From Desulfovibrio sp. (GTDB lineage Bacteria; Desulfobacterota; Desulfovibrionia; Desulfovibrionales; Desulfovibrionaceae), in NCBI GenBank assembly GCA_020217165.1, contig JAIWOE010000052.1, positions 1-19,370 of the forward strand: 19,370 nt of DNA, given 5' to 3'. Within the stretch, counting starts at the first letter, position 1. Each line of letters begins with the position of its first letter. Made by a program: the position numbers and the translations under genes. Below, piece after piece: positions 1-7,605 of this stretch. The notes beneath the pieces were generated by a model. That model was not told where the DNA came from. It did no database searches and saw only the letters and a program-made list of their open reading frames with translations.

Positions 1-2
1 CC

Positions 3-704
3 CCCCGGGATCGCGCCGCCCTGCTGGCCTCGCCGGCCGAGGCCGTCATTCTGTGCTCGCCCAACAATCCCACGGGCCAGGCCCTGGAAGATCTGCCCGG
101 GCTCGTGGCCGAGCTGGGGGCATCCAGGCAGGTGGTGGTGGATCTGGCGTACAAGGACTTTCTGCATGGCACCCCGGCCCAGGCCGGGCACGCCCCGGCG
201 GCCCTGCTGCAGGCCGCCTCGCGCAATGCGTCGCCCGTGGTCCTGCTGACCAGCCTGACCAAGTTTTACTTTTGCCCGGGCATCCGCCTCGGCTGCGTCA
301 TGGCCGGGCCTCGGACCATTGCCCGCCTGGCCGCCCTGCAGCCTCCCTGGAGCGTGACCCAGCTGGCCCAGGACGCCGGAACGGCCTTTCTGCACCAGCG
401 TGGGGCCTACCAGGACCGCTTGCCGGCCCTGCGCACCCTGACGGCGGAGTACGCCGCCCGGCTGCGCGAGATTCCGGGTGTGGCCCACGTGCCGGCCTCC
501 ACCACCAATTTTGTGCTGGTGCGGCTGGCCCCGGGCATTGCCGCGCCGTCCGTGGCCAAGGCCATGCTCCAGCGGCGCATGCTGGTCCGGGACTGCGACA
601 ACATCCCCGGCATGCCTCCCGGCCACCTGCGGCTGCAGGTCCGCACGGCCGAGGAAAACGCCCGGGTGGCGGCGGCCCTGGCCGCGGTCATGCCCCGCCC
701 CTGA
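3..704 (+). CDS. cobD: Threonine-phosphate decarboxylase / class I-II PLP aminotransferase, 5' truncated by the window edge
   Basis: The open frame enters from the left edge and is read from base 3; the N-terminal part of the protein is outside the window. Near the start of what is visible is SPNNPTG, the fold-type I aminotransferase motif that contacts PLP. Further on is SLTKFYFCPGIRLGC, where the lysine is the expected Schiff-base residue and the surrounding pattern matches the CobD family better than histidinol-phosphate aminotransferase (HisC). The end, LRLQVRTAEENARVAAAL, also fits CobD. CobD family enzymes decarboxylate L-threonine O-3-phosphate to the aminopropanol phosphate used for the lower-ligand linker of cobalamin in the cytoplasm. 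No other cobalamin gene is visible here; neighbours would lie to the left. HisC or a related aminotransferase is the alternative. The stop is 12 bases from the end of the convergent ferredoxin gene. Confidence 0.75.
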   Translation, partial: PRDRAALLASPAEAVILCSPNNPTGQALEDLPGLVAELGASRQVVVDLAYKDFLHGTPAQAGHAPAALLQAASRNASPVVLLTSLTKFYFCPGIRLGCVMAGPRTIARLAALQPPWSVTQLAQDAGTAFLHQRGAYQDRLPALRTLTAEYAARLREIPGVAHVPASTTNFVLVRLAPGIAAPSVAKAMLQRRMLVRDCDNIPGMPPGHLRLQVRTAEENARVAAALAAVMPRP

Positions 705-716
705 CCCCCCGCACCG

Positions 717-1226
717 TCACTTGTTTGCCGAAGGCCGCAGGTGGGCCAGCACGCGTTTTTCGGCGTCCTTGGCGGCTTCGGTCTCGGCGCAGGCCAGCTC
801 GCACCGGTCCAGAAACCGGATGGCCCCGGTGGGGCACATGGCCGCACAAGCCGGGCCCAGGCCGATGGCCCGGCGCTCCGAGCACATGTCGCACTTGCGC
901 ACGGCCACGCCCTTGTTGGTCAGCACCATGGCCGCATACGGGCAGCTCTGGGTGCATTCGCGGGTTTCGCAACCACGGCAGAGCATGGGCTGGAGCACCA
1001 CGGCGCCATCGCGGTCCCGGGCCAGGGCGCCGCGGTGGCAGGCGCGGATGCAGTGGGCTTTTTCGCAGTGGCGGCAATACAGGGGCACCAGCACGCCGTC
1101 CCGGGTGCGGGTCATGTGGATGCGGGGGGCGTCGTGCAGGAATCCGCAGACCGTTTCGCACGTTTCACAGCCAATGCAGGTGGAATAGTCCACATACAGG
1201 ACTTTTCCGGCGGGGGATTCGCTCAT
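717..1226 (-). CDS. Electron-transfer ferredoxin with four [4Fe-4S] motifs (CooF/HydN/HycB-like)
   Basis: This 169-residue cytoplasmic protein has no signal peptide. It carries four cysteine groups: C17/C20/C23/C27, C51/C54/C59/C63, C83/C86/C91/C95 and C112/C115/C127/C131. This is the 16-cysteine arrangement of the DMSO-reductase-B/CooF/HydN type polyferredoxins, which pass electrons between a catalytic subunit and another redox partner. The start is supported by AGGA seven bases before the ATG. It lies 18 bases downstream of the GltD-like oxidoreductase on the same strand, so the two are probably co-transcribed and may exchange electrons between NAD(P)H and a low-potential carrier. CooF next to an FAD/NAD oxidoreductase is known from carbon monoxide dehydrogenase loci, but no cooS is present here, so the partner enzyme is unknown. 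The C-terminal 30 residues after the last cluster are charged and lack cysteine apart from C142 and C146. Confidence 0.85.
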   Translation of the reverse strand: MSESPAGKVLYVDYSTCIGCETCETVCGFLHDAPRIHMTRTRDGVLVPLYCRHCEKAHCIRACHRGALARDRDGAVVLQPMLCRGCETRECTQSCPYAAMVLTNKGVAVRKCDMCSERRAIGLGPACAAMCPTGAIRFLDRCELACAETEAAKDAEKRVLAHLRPSANK

Positions 1227-1244
1227 GGGGCCATCCTGCGGGGG

Positions 1245-2330
1245 TTAGTGGGGCGAGGTGCGGGGCGAGGGCCGGGGCACGCGTTCTTCATCCTGGAACT
1301 CCGCCTGCCGCGACTGGGCCTTCAGGTCCAGCCAATTGGCCAGGGAACGCGCGGCCTTGAGTCCGCTTTCGATGGCCTTGCCGATTTTGCTGGGCCCCGT
1401 GAGCACATCCCCGGCCACGAAGACATTCTCAATGGCCGTCATGTTCAGCCATTTCACGTCTCCTTTGCGCACGTTCTCCAGGCCCAGCTCCTTGGCAAAG
1501 GGCGGGGTGGGAATCTCGCCAATGGCCGTGGCCGCGGCCTGGGCTGGAATGTACACCAGCTCTTCCTGATGTGGCACCCGGCAGACCAGGCCCGCAAGGC
1601 TGCCCTCCCCGTCAAAACGCACGGGGGTATGCTGCTCGAGAAACCGCGCCCCCGCAGCCTCCAGCTGGTCGATTTCAAACAGCCCGCAGGGAGCGTCGCG
1701 CCGGGTTTTGCGGTAGCAGATGCTCACGCTCCTGGCCCCCAGCCGCAGGGCGCTGTGGGCCACGTCCGCCGCGGAATGCCCCGCCCCGATGACCACCACA
1801 TCCAGCCCCTGCACGGCCGGCGCCGTGACGCCGGGCTTGCCATACCCTGCGGCGCGGATGGGAAACAGAAACTGCAGGCTGGTGTACACCCCGGACAGGT
1901 GCTCGCCGGGGATGTTCAGCGCCCGGGATTTCCAGGAACCGGTACAGATGATCACGGCGTCATGATCCTCCACCAGTTCACCCAGGCCGCGGATATCGCA
2001 GGAAAAATGGTCGCCCTCCTCTTCGTGCAGGGGGGCCGAGCAGCATATTTTTGTCTGCAGGTGAAAGTTGACGCCGTATTTGCGCTCCAATTCCAGCACG
2101 CCGGCCTGGATGCGGGCTGGCGGAATGCGCTGGGAAGGAATGCCGAAGGTCATGAGCCCGCCGGCCTTGGGTAGTTTGTCGTAAATATCCACCTCATATC
2201 CCAGGCTGGCCAGATAGCCGGCGGCGGCCAGGCCCGAAGGCCCCGCGCCGACGATGGCCACCGACCGACCATTGGGGGGCAGGGGATCCGGTCGGACAAA
2301 GGCAAAATGCATGGTGTCTGACGAAGACAT
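1245..2330 (-). CDS. GltD-like FAD/NAD(P)H-dependent oxidoreductase
   Basis: The protein has 361 residues when started at the ATG whose complement lies at 2328-2330, which is preceded by GGGAG. The frame stays open upstream to 2642, but those codons have no convincing ribosome site. It has an N-terminal FAD-binding Rossmann motif (VGAGPSG, about 28-33), the GGLMTFGIP segment typical of the small-subunit glutamate synthase/dihydropyrimidine dehydrogenase family (about 57-65), a second nucleotide-binding motif (IGAGHSA, about 181-187) for NAD(P)H, and the FAD-contacting FVAGDV near 304-309. The N-terminal 4Fe-4S helical domain of true GltD is absent, so electrons probably leave through the separately encoded four-cluster ferredoxin 18 bases downstream. 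The likely role is electron exchange between NAD(P)H and ferredoxin in the cytoplasm. It is not a glutamate synthase subunit on this evidence, because no gltB is nearby. The last 25 residues are polar, proline-rich and probably disordered. Confidence 0.85.
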   Translation of the reverse strand: MSSSDTMHFAFVRPDPLPPNGRSVAIVGAGPSGLAAAGYLASLGYEVDIYDKLPKAGGLMTFGIPSQRIPPARIQAGVLELERKYGVNFHLQTKICCSAPLHEEEGDHFSCDIRGLGELVEDHDAVIICTGSWKSRALNIPGEHLSGVYTSLQFLFPIRAAGYGKPGVTAPAVQGLDVVVIGAGHSAADVAHSALRLGARSVSICYRKTRRDAPCGLFEIDQLEAAGARFLEQHTPVRFDGEGSLAGLVCRVPHQEELVYIPAQAAATAIGEIPTPPFAKELGLENVRKGDVKWLNMTAIENVFVAGDVLTGPSKIGKAIESGLKAARSLANWLDLKAQSRQAEFQDEERVPRPSPRTSPH

Positions 2331-2470
2331 GGAAACTCCCGCACAAAAGGACCGTGTTTTGGACAAGAATACGCCTTCCGTGGCGCAAGTCCAGACGCTG
2401 GCGGTCTCATCCTGCCACAGGCAGCCGTTCCAGGCATTGATCGACATCAAGGGACCCCTCCACCTCGTCA

Positions 2471-2498
2471 GGCGCGGGCGGGCGCGGGCGGGCGCGGG
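2471..2498. repeat. Short tandem repeat, 10-bp unit GGCGCGGGCG, about 2.8 copies
   Basis: Two perfect copies and a partial third of GGCGCGGGCG lie at 2471-2498 in the 220-base gap between the oxidoreductase start (2330) and the flippase start (2551), 53 bases before the flippase ATG. The G-tract pattern could form secondary structure or expand and contract by slippage. No regulator binding this unit is known to me. Confidence 0.8.
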
Positions 2499-2550
2499 GA
2501 CTGTCTGTCCGGGCCAAAACCTGCTACAGCACGACCATGCAGGAAACGTC

Positions 2551-3849
2551 ATGTCAGTAGGCCGCGCCGCCCTGGCCGCGGGCCTGGCTTCGGCCGTGGT
2601 GGCCACCCTGGGCATGGGCCGGGAGATGCTCGTCTCGCGCATTTTCGGGGCGTCCGTGGCCCTGGACGCCTATCTGCTGGCCGTCACGGTGGTGTCCATG
2701 GGGGGGAGCATCCTGGCCCTCTCCCTGCGCACCTCCCTGGTGCCTGTTTTGGCGGGGGGGCTGGCAGGGGAGTCGGCCCATGCGGAGCGGCACCGCGTCT
2801 TCACGGTGTCTCTGCTCGGTGCGGCAGGCGTGGGGGGGGCGTTGTGGCTGGCGAGCCTGGCGGCCCTACCCGAGGTGCTGCGCCTGCTGCTGCCCCAGGC
2901 GCCACCGGCCATCACCGCCCAGCTGGGGCAATGGCTCAGCCCCCTGTGGTGCACCGGCATGCTGGCCGGGGCCCTGCAAGGCGCCCTGCAGGCAGACAAA
3001 CAGTTTCTTGGTGCCGGCCTGGCCCCCGGCGCCGTGCCGGCGGCAGGCATGCTGGTGCTGGCGGCGGGCGGCCTGGTGGACGATGTGACCCTGCTGGCCG
3101 GCGGCACCCTGGTCGGGGCCGTGCTGGAGGTGCTGGCGGCGGGATGGCTGCTGCACCGGCGGGGATGGCGGCTGCGGACTTCCGCCCCACACGCCGCGGC
3201 CTGCAGTGTCGCCCTGCGACGGGTGGTGCAGCAGAGCTGGGCGCTGCTGCCGGGCATGTCCGCCGCGGCATCCTCGCAGATCATCGACCGGTCCATGGCC
3301 GCCATGCTGGGCCCCGGTGCGGTTTCCGCCCTCAACTACGGCGGCAAGCTGCCCTCCCTGGCCATCACCCTGGGGGGCATGGCCGTGGCCACGGCCATTT
3401 TTCCCTATTATGCCGAAAGCCTGGGCAAGGGGGATGCCGCCACCGCCCATGCCCTGCTGCGCTGCTGGTCGCGCCGGCTGCTCTGGGCTGGTGCAGCCGT
3501 GGCGGCCCTGGGCATGGCCGTGTCCTCGCCGGCGGCGCGCTGGCTCTTCGAGGGGGGGGCCTTCACGGCAGTAGATACCGCCCTGGTGGCCCAGGTACAG
3601 GCGTGCGCCCTGCTGCAACTGCCCTTCTGCTGGGCCAGCTGGGCCTTTTCCCGGTACCTGGCGGCCAGCGGGCGCAATGGGGTGCTCTCCCTCATTTCCC
3701 TAGGCAACGTGGCGGTCAACGTGGTGGGCAACTACGTCTGCATGCGCTGGCTGGGCGTGTCGGGCATCGCCCTGGCCACGGCCCTCATGTTTTTGTATGC
3801 CCTGCTGGCCTGCCGCCATGCCGTGCTGCGGGGGACGAGGGCCTCATGA
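2551..3849 (+). CDS. MurJ/MVF-family lipid-linked oligosaccharide flippase-like membrane protein (short form)
   Basis: This is a 432-residue polytopic membrane protein of the MOP superfamily. The ATG at 2551 has AGGA six bases upstream; the frame is open further upstream without a better start. MurJ-like features are the early GREMLVSRIFGASVALDAY segment with an Asp near 39, IDRSMAAMLGPGAVSALNY near 245-263, and LFEGGAFT near 332-339. These match positions where MurJ has SALNYADRL-like and LFERGAFT-like sequences. MurJ proteins are usually about 500 residues with 14 membrane helices, so this one probably lacks the last pair and has about 12. The family flips lipid II or other polyprenyl-linked sugars across the inner membrane. 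It could be a capsule or exopolysaccharide flippase rather than the essential MurJ; no polysaccharide synthesis gene adjoins it. Its stop overlaps the end of the convergent small gene by six bases. Confidence 0.75.
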   Translation: MSVGRAALAAGLASAVVATLGMGREMLVSRIFGASVALDAYLLAVTVVSMGGSILALSLRTSLVPVLAGGLAGESAHAERHRVFTVSLLGAAGVGGALWLASLAALPEVLRLLLPQAPPAITAQLGQWLSPLWCTGMLAGALQGALQADKQFLGAGLAPGAVPAAGMLVLAAGGLVDDVTLLAGGTLVGAVLEVLAAGWLLHRRGWRLRTSAPHAAACSVALRRVVQQSWALLPGMSAAASSQIIDRSMAAMLGPGAVSALNYGGKLPSLAITLGGMAVATAIFPYYAESLGKGDAATAHALLRCWSRRLLWAGAAVAALGMAVSSPAARWLFEGGAFTAVDTALVAQVQACALLQLPFCWASWAFSRYLAASGRNGVLSLISLGNVAVNVVGNYVCMRWLGVSGIALATALMFLYALLACRHAVLRGTRAS

Positions 3850-4002
3850 TTCCGACGGCAGGCAATCGAAATCCGAAGACACCAAGGGCTCTTCTTCCTC
3901 GCTCCAGAGGGTCCAGTGTCTGTCCTGCCGGTTGATTTCCTGCATCAGCTGTTTCCATTCTTCCAGGGTAAAGACATTTTCTTCCGCCAGTTCGGGGGCC
4001 AT
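3844..4002 (-). CDS. Small acidic hypothetical protein, 52 residues
   Basis: This short minus-strand frame has an ATG (complement at 4000-4002) preceded by a strong AGGAG seven bases away, and reads 52 codons to a TGA. The product begins MAPELAEENVFTLEEWKQL and ends in an acidic region containing EEEEP and a final LPSES. It is rich in Glu and Trp, has one cysteine, and has no signal peptide or membrane segment. The strong ribosome site and acceptable codon use are the evidence that it is real. Its stop overlaps the last six bases of the convergent flippase gene. I do not recognise a family and assign no function. A promoter for it would have to lie in 4003-4184, the gap shared with the divergent cation transporter. 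Confidence 0.6.
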   Translation of the reverse strand: MAPELAEENVFTLEEWKQLMQEINRQDRHWTLWSEEEEPLVSSDFDCLPSES

Positions 4003-4184
4003 GGCGCCGCTCCTTTGCTTTTGCTCCTAAACCCGGTATGCACCATGGCGGCGACCATGGCAGAACTTTTCGACATCCACGTGGACATTGCGTGGCATCT
4101 CCATGACATGCCCACACAACGAGGCGTGGGCCGTTACCGGCAGCCAGGCGTGCAGGCCTGAATGCAAGGGAGTGCAGGAGTAGT

Positions 4185-4457
4185 ATGGACTGGAAACTTG
4201 CCGCCACGGCCTTTGCCACCCTGTTTGTGGCCGAACTGGGAGACAAGACGCAACTGGCCTGCGTGCTGCTGACCGCCAAGAGCCAGAAACCGTGGGCCGT
4301 GTTCCTGGGGGCCTCCCTGGCGCTGGTGCTGGTGAGCCTGCTGGGGGTGCTTTTCGCATCCGTACTGTGCAAGTACATCGACCCGGGAATCATCCGCAAA
4401 GTGGCCTCGGTGGGCTTTGTGGTGATCGGGGTACTGATGTACTTTGACAAGATGTAA
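4185..4457 (+). CDS. Half-size GDT1/UPF0016 (TMEM165-type) cation transporter
   Basis: This 90-residue membrane protein has three predicted hydrophobic helices. AGGAG stands four bases before the ATG. The hallmark ELGDKTQ at 17-23 is the E-x-G-D-K/R-T/S motif of the GDT1 family, which moves Mn2+ or Ca2+ in exchange for protons. Full-length members carry this motif twice in two homologous halves of three helices. Here there is one copy, so the protein probably works as a homodimer or pairs with another half-size protein encoded elsewhere. The frame ends cleanly at TAA with no adjacent second half. I looked upstream for a manganese yybP-ykoY riboswitch and saw no convincing match. The likely role is export of manganese or calcium from the cytoplasm; the substrate cannot be read from the sequence. 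Confidence 0.85.
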   Translation: MDWKLAATAFATLFVAELGDKTQLACVLLTAKSQKPWAVFLGASLALVLVSLLGVLFASVLCKYIDPGIIRKVASVGFVVIGVLMYFDKM

Positions 4458-4489
4458 CTATAGAAACACTCTATGCTTTCGCGGAAGCC

Positions 4490-5944
4490 TCACCAGAAGA
4501 AGTGCTCCCTGCGCACATGGCGTGGATGGATGCCATGGGCGTGCTGCAGACTGCGCAGGACGCTGGCCAGCCAGGGTTCCGGCCCGCAGGCGTAGCAACC
4601 TTCGTCCCCGTGCAACCAGCGGGCCACGGTGGCGGTGTCCAGGCGGCCGGCCTGCCAGTGGGTGCCCTGCTGTGCCAGGCTGCGGGCCACGAACTCCTGC
4701 GTCTCCCGGGACAGGCAGTGCACCACCGTGAGGGGCAGCCGCCGGCACAGCTCCACCAGCTCCCCCACGGCGAAGACATCCGCCCTGGTGCGGTTGGACC
4801 AGAGCAGTACCGTGGGCAGGTGCTCCCCGGCAGCGTCCATGCTGCGCAGGAGGCTTAAAAAGGGCGTCACGCCCACGCCGCCGGCCAGCAGCGCCAGCTT
4901 CTTGTGCTGCCAGACATCGTGCAAAAACTTCCCGTAGGGTCCTTCCACCAGCACCTGCGTGCCCGGCGCCAGCTGCAAGAAGGCGCGGGTGAAGTCTCCG
5001 GCTTCCTTGATGGTGCACTGCACCGGCATGGTGCCTGCCACGGCCGCGCCCGAGAGGGTGAAGGGATGTGGCTCGTTCATGCCTGCCAGGTCCGGCACCC
5101 GCAGCACGGCGAACTGACCGGGCCAGCGGGCGGCGAGGTCGCTGGTGCGGGCCGCAGCAGTGGCCGGGGTGAGCACCGCGGTGACGGTGTGGTCGGCCTC
5201 GCGGTACATGGCATCCAACCGCCAGCGCAGGCCAGGGCGATGCCGGCGCACATAGTGGAGCCGCAGGGCGCAATCCACCACAAACAGCAGCATGAGGGTC
5301 CACCACAGGTCCACCAGGGGGTGTGTGCCCATGTCGTCCCCCCAAAGCAGGCCATGGACCATGCCGGCCGGGAAGAGCACGTAAAACAGCAAATGCGGCG
5401 GCTTCCACTGTCGGAAGGAGAGCTTTTGCATGGCCTGGCCCACATAAGCCAGGACCGCGCAGCCGAGCATGGCGAAATACACCACCCTCCCCAGGGTGAG
5501 GGCCCACTCCGAAAGCCGCATGCGGTACAGGAGGCTCAGGTCGTAGACCATGCCCATGGACATGGAGATGGACCAGGACCGGAACAGGGCGTGCCCGGCG
5601 AAAAACGCCACCACCACCATGGCCAGCCGGCGGTGGAAGAGCAGCATGGCATCCAGGCCGAAACTTCGCTCCAGCCAGGGATTGCGCGACCCCGTCCAGC
5701 ACAGGGCCAGAAACAGCACGATGCCGTTAAAGGCGAACCAGTTGCCCATATCCCCTGTCACGGAGATGAGCGTGGGGGCGAGGAAGTGTTCCTCGGGCCG
5801 GGTGAGCGCCCAGCCCAGGTTGGCCCAGAGCAGCAGCAGGGTGCCCGTGCCGGCCCACAATCTTTTGGCGCGTGTCCTGCGGCGGGCCTCCTCCCGCATG
5901 GTGGCGGCCAGGGATGGTGATGCAGTGTGCTTCATCTTATCCAT
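4490..5944 (-). CDS. Ferric reductase / NADPH-oxidase-like transmembrane flavocytochrome
   Basis: The protein has 484 residues: an N-terminal membrane domain of about six helices (roughly 30-230) followed by a cytoplasmic flavin reductase domain. Two histidine pairs, H104/H118 and H184/H197, have the spacing expected for the two b-type haems of the ferric reductase/NOX family. The FAD site is HPFTLSG (293-299), with GPYG at 335-338. The NAD(P)H site includes GGVGVTPF (355-362) and CGPEPW (453-458). The family carries electrons from cytoplasmic NAD(P)H via FAD and two haems to an acceptor across the membrane, such as Fe(III) or O2. The acceptor here is not known. The start is either the ATG at 5944 or the one at 5935; neither has a strong ribosome site. 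The gene is divergent from the MBL/rhodanese gene at 6095, with about 150 bases between them for both promoters. Confidence 0.85.
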   Translation of the reverse strand: MDKMKHTASPSLAATMREEARRRTRAKRLWAGTGTLLLLWANLGWALTRPEEHFLAPTLISVTGDMGNWFAFNGIVLFLALCWTGSRNPWLERSFGLDAMLLFHRRLAMVVVAFFAGHALFRSWSISMSMGMVYDLSLLYRMRLSEWALTLGRVVYFAMLGCAVLAYVGQAMQKLSFRQWKPPHLLFYVLFPAGMVHGLLWGDDMGTHPLVDLWWTLMLLFVVDCALRLHYVRRHRPGLRWRLDAMYREADHTVTAVLTPATAAARTSDLAARWPGQFAVLRVPDLAGMNEPHPFTLSGAAVAGTMPVQCTIKEAGDFTRAFLQLAPGTQVLVEGPYGKFLHDVWQHKKLALLAGGVGVTPFLSLLRSMDAAGEHLPTVLLWSNRTRADVFAVGELVELCRRLPLTVVHCLSRETQEFVARSLAQQGTHWQAGRLDTATVARWLHGDEGCYACGPEPWLASVLRSLQHAHGIHPRHVRREHFFW

Positions 5945-6005
5945 GTGGCAGGGTTTTGCCTTCAGGGCAAGCCATGCGGCGTGGCTTTTTCCTGCAGAAC
6001 CCCGC

Positions 6006-6033
6006 TTGCAGAATTGGTGAATCGTTGTACAAT
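6006..6033 (+). promoter_or_regulatory. Possible sigma-70-type promoter for the MBL/rhodanese gene
   Basis: TTGCAG (6006-6011) and TACAAT (6028-6033) are separated by 16 bases. The -10 matches the consensus at five of six positions, the -35 only in TTG. It is 61 bases upstream of the ATG at 6095 and is the best candidate in the divergent gap 5945-6094. The rest of that gap shows nothing else I can support. Confidence 0.3.
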
Positions 6034-6094
6034 GCCATCAATGCTCACCGTCCCATGCCTTTTGCAGCAGGACTGAACCTTGGAGGGTCGTCGC

Positions 6095-7486
6095 ATGTCC
6101 ATGTTCGTCATCCCCGTCAGATCCCCGGGTCTGGCCCATATTTCGTATATTTTCGGCCATGGCGGCAAGGCCGCAGTGGTGGACCCCCGGCGTGATTGCC
6201 AGATTTACCAGGATATTGCCCGGGCGCACGGGGCCGTCATCACGCACATTTTCGAAACCCACCGCAACGAGGACATCTGCAGCGGCGGTGCGGCCCTGGC
6301 CCGTCGCACAGGCGCGGTGTGCTGCCACGGTCGGCAGCTGCCCTTCGGCTTCGGACAGGCCGTCCAGGAGGGCGACCGTTTTCGCTTTGGCAGCCTGGAA
6401 GCCAAAATCCTGGAGACGCCGGGCCACACCTTTGAATCCATTTCCGTCGTCCTGTACGACCACAGCGCCGGCGATGCGGGGGCAAGCACCGCCGTAGCCG
6501 TGTTCACCGGCGACTGCCTGTTCATCGGGGACGTGGGCCGCACGGACTTTTTCCCTGGCCAGGAACGCGAAACCGCCAGCAACATCTATGAAAGCATCCA
6601 TACCAAGCTGCTGCCCCTGGGGGATCAGACCATCGTCTACCCTGCACACGGCGCCGGCTCGGTGTGCGGGGCATCCCTTTCCGAGCGAGAGTTCTCCACC
6701 ATCGGCCACGAACGGCGCTGCAATCCCTTGCTGCAGCTGCCGGACAAGGAGGCCTTCATCCGCTTCAAGATGTCGGAAATCCATCACAAACCGGCATACT
6801 TCTCCAAGATGGAAGCATACAATCTCCATGGCAACACGCCGGACCTGCCCACCCTGCCCCAGCCTGCGCCCCTGTCTGCCAAGGCGTTCATGGACCGCAA
6901 GGCCGCCGGCATGCAGGTGGTGGACATCCGCAGTCCCGAAGCCTTCGGAGGCGCGCACGTGCCGGGGTCCTACTGCTTTCCCCTGGACATGCTTTCCGCC
7001 TACTGCGGCTACTTCCTGAGCTATGACAAGGAAATCGGCCTGGTTATCGATGAATTGGCACAGGCTGACGAAGCCGTGGCCCAACTGTACCGCATGGGCT
7101 ACGACAATGTGACCTGCTTCCTGAGCGGCGGCCTGCCGGCCTGGGAAACCGCGGGATTCACGTATGAGACCCTGCCAGCGGTGCATGTGGATGAGCTGGT
7201 GCGGCGCATCGACGCCAATGAAGACTTCACCCTGCTGGACGTGCGCGCCGAAGGCGAATGGGCCAAGGGCCTGCTGCCCGGAGCCACTCCCATCTACTTG
7301 GGCGACCTGGAACACAAACTAGCCAGCCTGCCTACGAATCGCCCGGTCACCTGTTTTTGTGGCAGTGGCCGGCGGGCGGTCATTGCGGCGTCCCTGCTCC
7401 TGCGGGCGCATGTGGGGCCGGTGGAAAACTGCCTGGGTTCCATGGCCGCCTGCATGGCCCTGGGCTGCCGCCTGGAACAGGCATGA
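6095..7486 (+). CDS. Metallo-beta-lactamase fold protein fused to two rhodanese domains (persulfide dioxygenase/CstB-like)
   Basis: The protein has 463 residues. GGAGG eight bases upstream selects the ATG at 6095. The MBL domain (about 1-250) has H56 in ETHRNED, H111 in TPGHT, D140 in FTGDC and H185 in YPAHG. The usual HxHxDH motif is altered: N58 replaces the second His and I61 the last. H56, H111 and D140 correspond to the three ligands of the mononuclear iron site in ETHE1-type persulfide dioxygenases, so iron binding may survive. The first rhodanese domain (about 258-355) has DIRSPEAF but no cysteine in its active-site loop. The second (about 362-460) keeps CGSGRR with C422 as the likely persulfide-carrying residue. 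The architecture is that of CstB-like sulfur-handling enzymes, which oxidise persulfides or sulfide-derived sulfane sulfur in the cytoplasm. Actual substrate is inferred. Confidence 0.85.
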   Translation: MSMFVIPVRSPGLAHISYIFGHGGKAAVVDPRRDCQIYQDIARAHGAVITHIFETHRNEDICSGGAALARRTGAVCCHGRQLPFGFGQAVQEGDRFRFGSLEAKILETPGHTFESISVVLYDHSAGDAGASTAVAVFTGDCLFIGDVGRTDFFPGQERETASNIYESIHTKLLPLGDQTIVYPAHGAGSVCGASLSEREFSTIGHERRCNPLLQLPDKEAFIRFKMSEIHHKPAYFSKMEAYNLHGNTPDLPTLPQPAPLSAKAFMDRKAAGMQVVDIRSPEAFGGAHVPGSYCFPLDMLSAYCGYFLSYDKEIGLVIDELAQADEAVAQLYRMGYDNVTCFLSGGLPAWETAGFTYETLPAVHVDELVRRIDANEDFTLLDVRAEGEWAKGLLPGATPIYLGDLEHKLASLPTNRPVTCFCGSGRRAVIAASLLLRAHVGPVENCLGSMAACMALGCRLEQA

Positions 7487-7539
7487 CGACAACCGACAAC
7501 GCAGGGTAAATCCAACCTGCTCCCAACGAGTCCACACGA

Positions 7540-7574
7540 GGGGGGTGCACCTTTTCAACCGGTGTCCCCCCCCC
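7540..7574. terminator. Weak hairpin between convergent genes, possible terminator
   Basis: A GGGGGG-rich left arm (7540-7551, ending GCACC) and a right arm GGTGTCCCCCC (starting 7561) can pair imperfectly around a nine-base loop. It lies between the stop of the MBL/rhodanese gene (7486) and the end of the convergent small gene (7606). There is no clear T-tract on either strand, so termination activity is only possible. Confidence 0.3.
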
Positions 7575-7605
7575 ACGCGCAGATTCTCTGTCAGTGAGTG
7601 GTGTG

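Noticed and set aside
741..2174. Long plus-strand open frame opposite the ferredoxin and oxidoreductase genes
   Set aside because: It is antisense to two genes with clear family motifs. Its translation is low in complexity and has no motif. High GC makes such shadow frames common; similar ones at 53-1360, 6038-7315 and 12603-14132 were rejected for the same reason.
4003..4184. Manganese riboswitch (yybP-ykoY) before the GDT1-like gene
   Set aside because: The gap was read for the conserved core and paired elements and no convincing match was seen. No terminator or anti-terminator pair is evident.
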